Source of the DNA: Eulemur rufifrons
Taxonomy: Eukaryota > Chordata > Mammalia > Primates > Lemuridae
Length of the DNA: 64,000 nucleotides
Assembly (NCBI RefSeq): GCF_041146395.1
Contig: NC_090989.1
Span: 122,511,501-122,575,500 of the forward strand
Direction: 5' to 3'
This document shows, in pieces, positions 23,181-36,149 of this stretch (position 1 is the stretch's first letter; the number at the start of each line of letters is the position of its first letter). A program made the translations under genes and the position numbers. Below the pieces are notes generated by a model, which made no database searches, had not been told where the DNA came from, and worked only from the letters and a program-made list of their open reading frames with translations.

Positions 23181-24914
23181 GTTAATTAGGGAACAAAATT
23201 GTTTGATTTCAGTTTGGATGCAATATACAAACTTCCCAAGACAAAAGAATATTTATATACATATTAAAGAAATACAGGTAGTACACCACAATGCAGCAAA
23301 TAATCTGCAAGTATATTAATGGAATGTTTAAAATTTTTCTATGTAAATTGTATTTTTCAAATTCCTTAATCTCTATTTTATAATCAGAATTAAAAAAATT
23401 ATGTTTAATTTATAAAAAAAAGATGAGTAATCTAAGACCTTTAGACGTCCTATGTTCCACGTCACACTGAAATATGCCCTGTGATCCAACTTCAAGACCA
23501 GTAACCAAAAATATTAAAGATAATGACCAATAATCCCATTTGCTTACTTGCACATGCTCCAGCTTTGAGAATCCTCTCCCTGGGCATGGTAACCATGTGA
23601 GTTTTGGAACACTTCTGTCACCCAGGGATAAGGCCCAGGCAGGTAAAATGTGGCAAACAACACAGGAAAGGAAAAAAGTGAGAGAAAGACTGTGGTTTAA
23701 GGAAGGTTTATGATACCAATGCCTGCGTGGTGAGGCTGGTAAAGCTAAGGAGTAAAGCAGGCTAGGACATACAACAGGAAGAAGCAGGGACTGTGTTGTT
23801 ACTGAATTGTACTCTGTTTTTGCAACATGGGAACGTAAGAGCAGTTACATCTTGTGATTTTTAAAGAAATCTAGAAATCTAGATTTTTTTTTAATGGGAA
23901 TTTATCTAGTTGTTTAAAAGAATATGTATATGGGCCAAACAAAACACATCTGCAAATCAGATATGGACCTTGCCTAAAAGGGTCAACTCCTTTTGAGCCT
24001 TCCTAAAATCTCCCAAACACCTTCTCACATGATCACTGCTAGGTTCAAGGGAATCCGGAAGTATAATTTTTTTAGCAGGGTACACTGTTGCCATGAATAG
24101 TATCTGGATTCTACTTAGGAAACCACATATCTTAAGAGGAGAGATGCCCCATGCTTTCAAACAGTAGATTTAAGAGAATTTCATAAACCTGTATGTTTTC
24201 AGCAATCTCCTTTCTACCTGCTCTTTGAATGATCCTCGGAAGTCTCCAGATCAATCCATTGACCTGAGTATAATGTGGCTTGCACTGTTTATTTTATAAC
24301 CACAATAAATTAAAGGAAGGACTGCAGTCACTGTGCCAAATGTGGCCATTTTCAATATAGTGCAGGTCTGTATAAAGCAGACAAAATGAGAGAGGAAAGA
24401 TATGCTAAAAATGCCATTTGCACAAATGAAAACTTGAATCTCTGCTTTTGCTAAGACTTTCATGACAGGGCAGACATACTTCTGTCACTGCCCTAGTCTC
24501 AAGACAAGCAAATGTCTGAGAAGTCATTGACTTAAATTACTTTGGGAAATATCCTTGAAGTCAAAGCTGGATGGAGCAAGTACACATTTCTCATTTTCAT
24601 GCCATTGACTGTCTTATTTAAAAGAGTCAGTTGTACTCATTTTAGAAACCCAGAAAGAGAAGGAAGTAATTCACCAGTAATGATGCAATGGTCATGGATG
24701 AGGATAGATTAAGCCTTCGGGGCTGCCTTATCATTTCTCTAATTTTAGATTTGATGGGCTTCTCCTTAAACAACACAGGTATAATGCATCCAACAGAGAC
24801 ACTAGGCAGGGTACGAGTTTCAGGCTTTCTGTAGTCCCAGGACAGCTGATTTCACCTAGAATTCATTTTCTTCAAATCTTATAGTAGTCAAGGGTGGACT
24901 TACTCTAATTTTTC
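23181..24914. other. Unassigned stretch
   Basis: Short frames only, with no recognised family. AT-rich from 23,280 to 23,420. Confidence 0.4.
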
Positions 24915-25634
24915 TTTTTTTTTTTTATTTTATTTTATTTTATTTTATTTTTATTTTTTGTTTTTCAGCTCATTAAGGGGGTACAAAAGATCAGGCTATA
25001 TACATTGCCCATGCCTCCCCATCCCCCCGAGTCTGAGCTTTAGTTGTGTCCATTTCCTAGACAGTGCACATCACTCTCATCATGTAGGTGTGCACTCCTC
25101 CCCTCCCCCCACCCCATCCCCCCCAGAGAGAACTTCAAACGTGTCCATTCCCCAGGCAGTGCGCATCGCACTCATCAAGTAGGTATACACCCATCCCTTC
25201 CACCCAGCCCCGACCTCTGTCCAATACCCAATTGGTGTGAATCCCAAATGTGCACTCAGGGAAACCAGTTTGCTGGTGAGTACATGTGGTGCTTGTTTTT
25301 CCATTCTTGGGATACTTCACTTAATAGAATGGGTTCCAGCTCACTCCAGGAGAACCAAAGAGATGCCATATCGCCATCATTTCTAATAGCTGAGTAATAT
25401 TCCATGGTATACATATACCACATTTTGCTAATCCATTCATGAATCGATGGGCATTTGGGTTGTTTCCACATTTTTGCGATTGTGAATTGTGCTGCTATAA
25501 ACATTCGGGTGCAGGTGTCTTTTTTATAGAATGACTTTTGTTCTTCTGGGTAGATGCCCAGTAATGGGATTGCTGGATCGAATGGTAGGTCTACTTGAAT
25601 CTGTTTAAGGTATCTCCACATTGCTTTCCAATTT
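24915..25634 (-). mobile_element. Young strepsirrhine L1, 5'-truncated
   Basis: It opens with a T-rich (TTTTA)n tract, which is the A-tail evolved into a pentamer repeat. Then come the antisense 3' UTR (GGGGGTACAAAAGATCAGGC) and the antisense ORF2 end. The minus-strand frame at 25,256-25,639 reads FDPAIPLLGIYPEEQKSFYKKD and MYTMEYYSAIRNDGD, the L1 ORF2p C-terminus, broken by truncation. A possible 8-bp target duplication AATTTTTC lies at 24,907 and 25,630. Confidence 0.9.
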
Positions 25635-25637
25635 TTC

Positions 25638-26960
25638 ATTCACTGGTAAGAAAGAGAAACCATTTGCTTCCATTTTTGCTTTTTATTTATTTCAAGGTAT
25701 TTTTAAATTTGCTTTGTAGTTTTGTGGGGTGTTTTTAATATCAGAATCTCTAGTAATCAAGATGTCCTAGAACTAATGATGTCTGAAGAGTTTGGCAATA
25801 GCAACACAAATTCACATTTGAATGTTAAATCCCCAGTGCTGGAGTTGTTTACTCTGAGCCATGCTGACCAACCCTCGTGTGCCTTCATCTATTTCATCAA
25901 AGACGGCTGCCAGCTTGTGTAGAGCCAATATTTGTGTTTCAATCTAGCCAAGTCTCTTTGGAGTTCATCCTTCATTGCTCTTCCAGTGAGAAATGTCAAG
26001 GCCCTGCCCTTTCTGTGGTTTTGGGGAACATTTTTTTCTTACTCTTGTAATCCAGAACAGAAATCGGATGGGAATTATTTTTTTCCTTGTCAATCCAGAA
26101 GTTTTACTTATTATCACATTTGCCTCAGCAACCTATGCTAAGTCTTGTGAATCAATACTTAATTCAGGCATTTAAACTCGCAGTTCATGATATAAAATAA
26201 CCCTCTGTATTGTATTGGATAGACATTGCTTCGGATTGGATATATGAGAAATCCAACTCTGTGGCTTATCTAAAATTTATTTTAGTCTTATAACAAGAAA
26301 TCTGCAGGCAGGCTGGGGTAGTGGCTGTGCAAGGTCATTGTTGCAGGTCAGCTTTCCCCAGAAAGCAAACTCTGCTCTGGAGACTGTATGCGCGAGTTTG
26401 TTGGGGAAAGCTCTTGGGATCACCTGTGGGGTAAGGGAAGGCATCAGGATTGGGTAAGAGGAAGGATTTCGGCTATGGTATGGTCACAACAAGACCTCAG
26501 CCAATCACGTGGGGAAGCTCTGAAGCTGGCCGTTGGAGTCTTTCTGTGTTGGGGCAAGGAGACTGGCCTATATACCCCATCAACTGATCATTGGATGTGG
26601 GCTGCCTGCTAGGAGGGGGGTATGACCTTGGTAGGGTGTCTATCTTCAGCCAAGGGCAATTCCCAGAGAAGGCTGACAGCTCAGGGACATCAGCTATCAA
26701 CAGTCCCAGCAGTGGAGATCAACAATTCCACCCTGAATGGGAATTGGACAGTATGGCACAGTGCTCACCACAGTTCTCAATGTCCCAGACTCCTTCACCC
26801 TTCTGATCTGACATTCTTAGCATGTGGCTTTCATGCTCCTGGCTGCTTCATGATCTCAGGATGACTTCCACCTCTAGCCCTATTTCTGTACTCTGGACAA
26901 GAACAAGAAGAAGCAACAACAAGAGATAGCACCTTTATCAGGAAAGCAACCATTACCCAG
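25638..26960. other. Unassigned stretch; 26,290-26,860 LTR-like
   Basis: The segment 26,290-26,860 is less AT-rich and has a CCAATCACGTGGGG element. It may be an ancient LTR or other mammalian repeat, but I cannot name the family. No gene is seen. Confidence 0.3.
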
Positions 26961-26976
26961 AAATGTCCAGCAATCT

Positions 26977-27158
26977 GACTCGGGAAGGGGGGGTGGGGAA
27001 GGGAGGGATATATACCTACATGATGGGTGCAACGCGCACTATCTGGGGAACAGACACACCTGGAGCTCTGACTTGGGGAGAAAGGCGGTACATGGGCAAC
27101 GTATGTAACCTGCAATTCTGTATCCCCCATAACAATAAGATGAAATAAAAAAAAAAAA
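26977..27158 (+). mobile_element. Young strepsirrhine L1, short 3' fragment
   Basis: Sense 3' UTR (CCTACATGATGGGTGCAACG, GGGAACAGACACACCTGGAG) ending in AATAAAAAAAAAAAA. Perfect target-site duplication GTCCAGCAATCT at 26,965-26,976 and 27,159-27,170. About 180 bp; heavily 5'-truncated. Confidence 0.92.
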
Positions 27159-27170
27159 GTCCAGCAATCT

Positions 27171-30100
27171 TTCATTATGTCTTCTTGGCCAGAACTTGTT
27201 ACGTGGCTTCCATAGCTACAAGAGATGCCAGGAAATGTGTGGTTTAGCCAGAAACATTGCTTTCTTGACCAAAATCAGAATTTAGAATTTCTTAACAAAA
27301 AGAAAAACTGGGTATGGCATTAGTAACTCACAATTCTCCCAAACCATCTGATTTTTAAAAAGAGTTTAACTCCCTTTGTCAAGGAGTTAGTGGCTCTATA
27401 AGCTTCAAGGATTTCATTTTTCTATTTTTGTTTTCAGAAGTTACTTCTCTTAACTGTGTACCCGTTGTACTACCACCCCATTCTGCAGTCGCTGAAGGTT
27501 AGACTCCATTTTCTAATGGGTCCTGTTCGTCACTAATAATAATTCTTAAGCTTCATTCTGAGTGATTCATCACTTCTCTCTTTTGCCCTTTCTAATACAT
27601 GTACACACAGAGACACATACTTTCACTCTGTGCTGGTGAGAGAAAGTGATGATGAACAATCCTTGTTGGATCCTCATCAGTGCTGGATCAAACTAAGGTA
27701 CATCTAGAGGTAAGGGAGAAGAGAGACCATTGTCAAAATGACCACCACAAACTCCAAAGCAGGGAATCCTACTGAAGTAGAATTGACCATGAGTAGGGTT
27801 GTCAAATTTAGCTAATCAAAATGGAGGATGCCCAGTTAAATTTGAATTTCAGGTCAACAAATAATTTTGGCACAGGCATATCCCAAATACACCTGTGCAA
27901 ATTACATGGGACATAATGATATTAAACTTGTTCTTTATCTGAAATTAGAATTTACCTGGGTATCCTGTGTTCTATCTGGTCACTCTGATTAGGGGGAATG
28001 GTGTTCACACTGCCACAGAGTTAGATACTGACATTGTGCCCATTTCGATAGCTATTGACTCCAAACACTCCCTTGGAACTTCTCCATTAAACCTCTAGTC
28101 TGAGAGTCACTGTTCAGTATTTTTGGAAACTCATCAATCAATGCAGCTAAATTTTTGCAAAAACTACATTTTTATATTTCCTGGAGCACAGACCCCCTAG
28201 GGTACGTGGATAGGTTTCAAATGGGTCTCTGAATCCACAGACATTATGTGGGTATTTTTATGCATATAGACTTATGAGCATTTTTCTGGAGAGGAAGCTC
28301 ATAGCCTTCATCCCATTCTAAAAGGAGTTAACAACTCAAAAAAAAAAAAAAAAAGTTTATTCCCAGGCAGAAGGCACTAAAGAAACATCAGGCAGCCTGT
28401 TACTTTATCTTGGTTATTTTACATGGGGACAGAGGTAGAAATATCAGTCATGGAACCATTGCTTTAGAATTCTTTTAGGCAAATTTGGAGCATATATGAG
28501 AATAAACTCTTCTTTTCCAGTCCAAAATCAATTATAGAATTAGACATTAGGCGTGTCCTTCAGCAAAGCCTCCTAGTCTTAGAAACCACTCACATTCTTT
28601 CTTTAGCACTTCTGAGAATGAGGTTTCTCTCTTTTAACTGCTGAGCTGTTTCAAAGGGTTAGAGATTAGAGAGCACCGTATTCTTCTTTGGAGGGGCAGA
28701 TTGAGAGGTTGTTCTGTAGTCAAGTCCTGTAGACATGACCTTGTCATTACTTTTTCTTAGTGTTTTGTTCATTCATGGTGTTTGACAGTGAAGGCCTCTA
28801 ATTATAATTGTTTGCTTCTCATTTGGGCTCTGTTCTCTTACAGGAAATGCTACAAAGTAATAAGCATAGAAACAGTCTCATTATCAATGTGAAACTGTGG
28901 AATATTCCAGACTTCATGTTCCCTTCCATTCCTAGTGCAGTGTAATAGTCTAAACCTTGAAGCATTGTGCTCTTCTAATGACAGTTTTTTGAGTTCATAG
29001 GCTCACAAATGACACACTCGTTGTACCATAGAAAATCGTCAGGAAAGCCTCCTCCCACATCTGCAGGATTCCGTGAAGAGTCCCTGGCATACCACCATTA
29101 TCTACATCCCACAGTGGAGTATGCCCAATATACCATGAGCATTTTGAAGGAATTACATCTTATTTGACTCCTTCAAACCTTCGGACCTAGTTTAGTGCCT
29201 TGAGTACAACAGAGAGCTGTAACTATTTGTTGAATAATCAAAGGATGGATGGATGAATAAATTAATGAATGAATAAAAGCTGGATGAGACCACAAGGAGC
29301 TAGGATAGCCTGGTCAGGGGCTAATAACAACCTTCCCTCTCTGGATGCAGGCTTCTGCTCTGAGAACTCAGATGTAGAATTACTCCATTCCTTTCCAGCC
29401 TCTAGAAAGAAAATGGATTTAGAAATTTTATTCTACCCCAGAGGGATTTTGTTATTTATTTTAAATATTCTGGTGAATTGATTTGAGAAAGAAAAAAGAA
29501 GACAGATTCCAAGATCCTAGATTTAGCTTAAAAATGTAGCTTATCAGGTTCTCTAAACCAGAACTGGGGCGGGGCAGAGAGGACTTCTAGAAGGGAGTAT
29601 TTCCTAATCTTAGACTTCTCAGATGAATAGGGATTAGTAAAATAAATGGTATAATGAGTACTGGGGCAAGGCAAGAAAGATGTTCTGAGTAGAGAAACCA
29701 CATGTGTGTGCCATAGTCTCAGGGCAGATGCACCTTGGCACATTTTGAGACAGATCAGTCAGGGTTTATAAACCAAATTAAGAAGTACCACCCTTCAGCA
29801 TGGGCAAGTTCCTATCCTCTCCCTGCCCCCCAGCTTGGGCCCGTGCCTCGGGGGGGCCTGTGCTTTGGAGAGCCTACCTCGAAATTTTATCCCAGACTGG
29901 GATTTTCTATTTCTTTCAGAGTACTCTTTAAGATTCTACCCCAGGTGTGGGGCTGAACAGATGCTCAGGGAGCTCCAGGACTCACACTGTGAGATTGTTT
30001 TGGGGCTCCAGGGCCAAGGCGCCTGGTCTGAGAATCATGGTCTACCAAGCAGATTGTTCCTGCTGCCAGGTATTTTTTGTGTTTAATCACAAGAGATCGG

Positions 30101-30292
30101 GCCACCAGCATTATGCTAACATGCTGATTTTAGATGACTCAAACTGTTTGTATAAAGAGGGTCCCCACAATACATATTTTCCCAGGGCATGCATAGCCTA
30201 TGGGTGGCTTTGTTAAGAAATTTGGACTTTATCCTAATAGTAAGAGGAAACTTTGAACTACATTACCCAAAAGATCATTTTGTCTAAATCTT
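27171..30292. other. Unassigned stretch with L2 tail
   Basis: An L2-like 3' end with ATGGATGGATGAATAA-type repeats lies at about 29,170-29,278. An A18 run is at 28,338-28,355. The frames at 29,269-30,216 overlap each other and match no family. No gene is supported. Confidence 0.4.
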
Positions 30293-30410
30293 TTTTTATT
30301 AAAATTTTTTATTGTAGTAAAAAATAACATGAAATTTACCATTATATAATCATTTTTAAGTATACAGTTCAGTGGCATCAACATCAATGTGCAACCATTA
30401 AATCTCTCAT
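30293..30410 (-). mobile_element. L1M 3' fragment
   Basis: TTTTTTATTGTAGTAAAAAATAAC..CATGAAATTTACCATTAT..AAGTATACAGTTCAGTGGCA is the antisense 3' end of an old L1M. Confidence 0.65.
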
Positions 30411-31084
30411 TTGATATAGTAAGGAACTAAAACCCAGAGAGGCCAACTGACTTGTCAGGGTCACACATGTGATTGGTGGAAGAGCTCTGCATCGTGCAGT
30501 CAGTGCTTTCCCCACTTTTCCAATTCATTCGCCTTAATGGATAAGGAAACTGAGTCCTGAAAGGCAAAGCAACCTTGACCAAGCCAGGAGTAGTGCTAGT
30601 GAGATCTCCTGACCCTTTGGCCAGCACCCTGCTTTCTCCATCTCACTACTTCAGACTGCCCTAACTTCTCCCTTCCCCAGTTCTTTCCAGCAGAAATTTT
30701 AGGCTTCCTTGCACCAAAATGTGAGCTTCACACAGCCAATTAGCACCTAAAAATGATTTTCTAAATCGGTGCTTGGGGTGGGGGGGGGGTGTCAAATCCA
30801 CTGGCTGCAATATGTCTTCACACCAGACTTCAGTAGTTTGTCAGTTATGGATGGAAGAAACGACACGCTGTGGTTTCCCATCGCTACTAAACTTCTTCAC
30901 GAGTTTTTGGCTGTAAATCAAGATTAAGGAATCCCTAGAGTAATTTAGATTACTTTCAATGCATTATATAATTGGGATTAGTTTGCTTAAATACATGACC
31001 ATTTAAGAGTCTGGCACATATTAGGTGATCAATAAATATTTGTTGAATTAGTGAATGCAGATATTCATCAAATTTCTTCTTTCA
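30411..31084. other. Old repeat scraps
   Basis: At 30,420-30,520 an AACCCAGAGAGGCCAACTGAC..GGTCACACATGTGATTGG block fits an ancient SINE/LINE. At 31,010-31,062 an L2 tail ends AGGTGATCAATAAATATTTG. A G10 run lies at 30,780. Confidence 0.4.
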
Positions 31085-31430
31085 TTTTTAAAATTAAGGT
31101 ATAGTTTACATGCAGCACAATTCACCTTTTTAGGTGTGCAGTTTTGAGAGTTTTGACAAGTGTTCAGTCATTTCACCACCACCACAATCGAGATGTAGAA
31201 CAATTCAGTCATCCTCAAAATTCCCCTGTGCCCCTTGCCACCCCTGGCAACCACCGATCTGTTTTGTGTCCTTATGGTTTGCCTTTGCAAGAATGTCGTA
31301 TAAATGGAATCGTACAGTATTAGGCCTTTTGAGTCCAGTTTATGGTCACTTAGCATTATGTTTTTGAGATTCTTCTATGTTGATGCATTTATCAATAGTT
31401 CATTGCTGTTTTCCACTGCATACAGCAGGT
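31085..31430 (-). mobile_element. L1M 3' fragment
   Basis: The antisense order is AATTAAGGTATAGTTTACATGC, then CCACCACCACAATCGAGATG, TGGCAACCACCGATCTGTTT, GTATAAATGGAATCGTACAG and CTTAGCATTATGTTTTTGAG. Confidence 0.8.
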
Positions 31431-31760
31431 CCTCGAATAACATTGTTTTGTTATAACATTGATCAGAAAAAAAATTGATTCCTGGCTGAGGCCACTGTCT
31501 GTGGAGTTTGCATGTTTCTCTCCATGTCTGTGTGGGTTTTCTGAGTACTCTGGTTTCCTCTTACATCCCAAAGATGTGCACATTAGGTGAGTGGCCCCTG
31601 TCTGAGTGAGTGTGCGTGTCTGAGGGTGCCCTGTGATAGAATGGCATCCTGACCAGGGTTGGTTCCCTCCTGGTGCCCTGTGACGCTGGAATAGGCTTGG
31701 GCTTCTTACAATCCTGAACTGGAATAAGTGGCTAAATAATTATCTTACCTATTTTTTAAA
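31431..31760. mobile_element. DNA-transposon-like fossil (Tc/Kanga-like)
   Basis: GGTCCTCGAATAACATTGTT, GTGGAGTTTGCATGTTTCTC, GTGTGGGTTTTCTGAGTACTC, CCTCTTACATCCCAAAGATG and GGAATAAGTGGCTAAATAAT fit a mammalian-wide Tc-like element. The family name is uncertain. Confidence 0.4.
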
Positions 31761-33202
31761 AAAAATTCTTAAATACATACATAAATGTAAACATTTTTCA
31801 ATGTTTAATGTTAGAAGTGTTTTGGTTTTTATTTAGAAGTTTGGTGATGTTTTTGTGACCAGAAATAATACTGTAGGAAATTAACTCTTATTTATATCAA
31901 TTAGCCTATGGTAAAATTGGTTTTGTTATACATTGTTTTGCTTAAAGTTGCAGTTCCAAGAACCTAAGTGAGGACTTAACTGTGTTGTACCATAGTTTGT
32001 TTCCCCAGTTGAAAGGTATGTGGGCTGTTTCCAGATGTTATTGTTGAATTTCCATTTCAGTGTTTGTTTAAAGGCCTGTCGGCATCTGGGACTCTCAAAA
32101 GAAGATGTGTTCAAAACCCCTATTATTTTGACATGTTTATATGGTCTGTGTTGGAACTAGTAAAGATATTAGAGTTGAGGCAAAGTGTAAGTCTAACTTC
32201 CTACAAGCAAAGCAACAGGTATAATGCAAAGCATAAACATAGATTCTGAGTGGCTTTGGGTGGATCAGAGCCTGAGTCTGGATTCTCATCCTGGTTCTGC
32301 TGTGGAATCTTGGTGGTGTTTGGCCTTTTCCTGGCTAACTTGTATCTTGGGAATATCCTACCCTCACACTGGGGGAAACGTACTTATGATGGGACCTGTT
32401 CCATTTTCCCAGCTTTCAACAGCTTTCACATGACCTTGGCTCCACCAATCAAATGCAGTGCAGGAGACTTCAGTTTGTATGAGAGCCAGTGGAATCTGTT
32501 TTCTGGGGAGGGTGGTGGTGAATGTGTCTGGCTTGGTAGATGGGAAGAGGAGGAAGTCTGGCACCACAGCTCAGCATTGCCAATCTGATCTATGAACTCT
32601 GTGGTCAGTAGCAATATTAGCTGAAGAGGGATCATTTGTTGCAGCTAAGAACATTACTATTTCAGCAGAAAAGACTAGTAAATGGGCATTCTATTGTTTT
32701 CTCATCTGCAAAATAGCTCAAAATTCCTGGATTTTTTATGTGTAACTCTTGGAGGTGTTTTTTCCTGTATTAGACACAGTATTCTCTTTTTTTGAGGATC
32801 CACCAAAGAAATTGTACTCATGTTTCATGAATTGTTGGGCTTCCCCTATAGATGCAATTTTATGTTTCAGATATCATGAATTATATAATCCATTTGTCAG
32901 TGTTCCCCTTATTTTATTGGCTGCTAGAGAGATCAGGGCCAAATTTGAGGCCCAAATTCAGAAGTCTCAGATCTTAAGACATGTATTTTGTCTTCCAAAT
33001 GTACTTACACTTTCATCTTATTTTTCTACTTTTTTTAACCTTTATTCCTGGTTCCCTCACTTTAAAAAGTTTTCGTATGATAAAGAAAAAAATGGAACAT
33101 TATCTCATCACTCAGGTAACTATAAAGGATATGTGTCATTGGTTAGAAAATGAAAACTGTACTGAAAGGTATAAAACAAAAATTTCCCACCTCTTCTAAA
33201 GT
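31761..33202. other. Unassigned stretch
   Basis: The longest frame in this part of the window, 134 codons at 32,749-33,153, has no recognised motif. No other signal is seen. Confidence 0.4.
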
Positions 33203-33672
33203 CCATTTCCCCAAAGATAACCACATTTCCTAAAAATTTGTCCATTTCCTCCATGTTTTCTAATTTGTGTGTGTAAAGATTTTTGTAGAATTCATAGATG
33301 ATATCATGTATCTCTGTGGCATCGGTTGTGATTTCTCCTTTCATGTTCCTGATGTAGGTTATAAGAGTTTTTTCTTTTCTGCTCTTGGTTAGTCTAGCCA
33401 CAGGCGTGTCAATTTTGTTTAGTTTTTCAAAGAACCAACTTTTTGTTTTATTAATCTCCCTTATGGTTTGTTTGTTCTTTTCATTTAGTTCTGATTTAAT
33501 CTTAATTTCTCTTTCTGCTGGGTTTGGGGTCAGTCTGTTCTTCCTTCTCCAGCTCTTTGAGTCTATTCATTAGATTGTCTATTTGTAAGTTTTCTGTCTT
33601 TTTGGTATAGGCATTTATGGAAATAAATTTTCCTCTCAGGACTGCTTTAACTGCATCCCACACACATTTCCT
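33203..33672 (-). mobile_element. L1 ORF2 internal fragment
   Basis: Antisense ORF2 (reverse-transcriptase upstream region): TCTGTGGCATCGGTTGTGATTT, TTTTTCAAAGAACCAACTTT and TTTCTTTTCTGCTCTTGGTT. The minus-strand frame reads [38 protein letters not shown] (residue block abbreviated in meaning: a typical ORF2p segment). Both the 3' end and the 5' end are missing. Confidence 0.85.
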
Positions 33673-33984
33673 TCAAGGAAAAACATGCATCTGTGAGCAT
33701 GTATTTAAAATTAAAGCAAATTAGAGTTGAAAGGATGGAGAATTAAAAATTCTTAAAGACATTCTCACCTCAACAGTTAGAGATCATAAGGGTGTTCTAA
33801 ATCATAACATTTGCTATTCATTATAATCTCTATAATAGAGGAAAAGCTCCCCAAAGCATATAGTAGTCTGTAAAACACAATTGTTTGGTACTTGATTTGC
33901 AAATATACTACAAAATTCTGTTGAATAATTACTGAGGCTGTCTCTGCTAACTGCACAGGTGGACTTGCTAACGTTGAGAATACA

Positions 33985-34303
33985 GTCAACCCTTGAACAA
34001 TGCGGGGGGATAGGGGTGACAACCTCCATGTAGTCAAAAATCCATGTATAAATTTTGGCTCCACCAAAACTTAACTACTAGCCAACTGTTGATCAGAAGC
34101 CTTACTGATAACATAAACAGTCAATTAACACATTTTGTATATCATGTGTTATAAGGTTTTCATCTTCATCTCCACATTGAAATGTGGGGAAGAGGGAGGG
34201 GGAGGTCTTGCTGGCATAGCAGTGGCAGAGGCAGAAGACAATTCATGTGTAAGTGGACCTGCACAGTTCAAACTCACTTTGTTCAAGGTTCAACTGTGCA
34301 TTT
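33985..34303. mobile_element. Tigger-type DNA transposon fossil
   Basis: It begins ACAGTCAACCCTTGAACAATG and ends GTTCAAGGTTCAACTGTG, an inverted terminal repeat pair. The interior CACTTGTAAGTGGACCTGCAC-like blocks fit a TcMar-Tigger element. No transposase is present. Confidence 0.65.
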
Positions 34304-34324
34304 ATTTAAAGTTGCACAAAAGAG

Positions 34325-34810
34325 ATCATATTCCACATAATTTTCTGCACCTTTTTTCTTTTTAACTAATGATGTATCTCAGATCTCTTGATATCAGCAT
34401 ATAAAAAGAAGGAATACTTCTTAAAATGTTTTGAAGGTATTCTACCTTATTAATGTATCAAAATTTACTTAACTATTCTCCTGAATGGTGGGTTTCCTTA
34501 GTTTTCTTCATTTTTTTCACTATTATAAAAATTTTGCTATAAATATTCTAAAATTTTATTTTGGTGAAAATTTGCAATAAATTCCTAGCAGTGAAATTGC
34601 TGGACAAATTGGTACAATACTTGGTAGATACTGCTAGATTGCCCTCCAAGAAACTGGCACCAATGTTCACTCCCATGTGTGTTGTATCAGCATTACCATT
34701 TCTACATATTCTCATCATCACTCAGTATCATCAGTGTTTTAAATTTTTACCAGTGCAGGAAAATGGTATCTCACTCTTGCCTTAATTTTCATTTATTTAA
34801 TTATATTTTT
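34325..34810 (-). mobile_element. Old L1M fragment
   Basis: GCAATAAATTCCTAGCAGTG, AAATTGCTGGACAAATTGGT, GATTGCCCTCCAAGAAACTG and CATTACCATTTCTACATATT are in antisense L1 3' order. Diverged. Confidence 0.6.
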
Positions 34811-34959
34811 CAGAGTTTAAAAAAAAAAAAAAAATCCTTGGACCGAATACACTTTTGGAACCCATTTCAAAATTTTGAATTAATGTGAACTATAAAAAAT
34901 CCCATATATTGCATTTATTTAAAGCACTCAAAAATAGGCTATCCTGCCTCTAAATCGGT

Positions 34960-35137
34960 AGTTCTGCATCCTGGCTGCATATTTGAAACACCTGGAGTGC
35001 ATTTTAAAAATACCTTTGCCTGGGCCTTATCCCAGACCAATTAAGTCAATCTCTGGGGGTAGGGCCTGCCCTTGATATTTTCAAAAAGCTCCCCAGGTAA
35101 CTCACAAATGCAGCCAGGACTGAAAACCACCACTCTA
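34960..35137. mobile_element. MER5-family hAT-Charlie element, near complete
   Basis: Inverted termini GGTAGTTCTGCATCCTGGCT and AGCCAGGACTGAAAACCACC bound a GACCAATTAAGTCAATCTCTGG centre and AAAAGCTCCCCAGGTAACTC. Confidence 0.65.
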
Positions 35138-36149
35138 AATGTATGATAATGGACACTACAAATAGTATGTTTAAGAGGTTTAAGGTTCCAGTCCTGGATA
35201 GTACCAGTCGAATGCATATAAAAGCACATTTTCCAAGCTGCCTTTTCTTTAAACAAGGGTCTGACATGTTCATGGTGGTAAAGTGACAACCCTTTTGCTC
35301 AGCCACCATCCTCCTCCTCCTGCTGTATCCCTATTTGTGCAGCCAGCATTTCAGTAAGAAATGGGACAAACTCACACTTTACAAGTTAATAATTGATATG
35401 ACCAAGTCAAAGAAAGTCACTAGCAGAATGGTGATTAATCTCTTTATGATCAAAGTTGTAAGAGCCCCTTCTTGTTGAGCTTATGACTGTAATTGGCTCA
35501 TCCTCCAGTGGTGAAAAGGAAAAGATGATCATAAAGAAGGAAAGCCACTGCTACTCCATGTGAAAGAGGCTCTTTAAAGTTTGCCTGTCGTTCTTCAGCT
35601 TCTCTGGTTCCTGTGACAAGTGTGTCACAAGCTGTCATTTCATTTGCTGGAGCTAAACTGTGATGGATTTTTCTGCTGACTCAGCAATACCTAATAAGGG
35701 GGAAAAACTGCTGTGAAAATAATCCAGTTTATTGATTCAATTTGAATTTTTTATAATATCAGGAAAAGATCAGAATAATCACAATAACTTCTGATTCAGG
35801 ATTTCTGAATGTATTTTTCACTTAAAAATACAAAATCAGATAATGTGAGTGGGAAAATAATTCTTTAATCAGTAGCTTTTGATTCCCTGGTTCACACTAA
35901 TTAATATTTCTCTCCATTCTCTAAAGGAAGTAGATTATATTTTCAAGCAAAAGTTGATAGGAAATAATTGTAACATAGAAATCTTTTATAAATACATCAA
36001 AGAAGAGCTAAAATCTAAAAAGTTGCCACCAATTAGTAAGTCAACTCTAACAATATAATTTTTGAAAGAATATTTGGAATTTTAGCTTCTCTTTAATTGA
36101 ATGTGTTGTGGTATGATGTAGGTAAAATAAACTTCACAGGCTTAAAGTA
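35138..36149. other. Unassigned stretch
   Basis: AT-rich single-copy sequence. No gene and no clear repeat are seen. Confidence 0.45.

Noticed and set aside
25256..25639. 127-codon minus-strand frame with protein-like composition
   Set aside because: It is the L1 ORF2 C-terminus inside a truncated element, so it is annotated as part of the L1 and not as a gene.
32749..33153. 134-codon plus-strand frame
   Set aside because: No domain, no splice context and no family resemblance; its length is within chance for 64 kb of AT-rich DNA.
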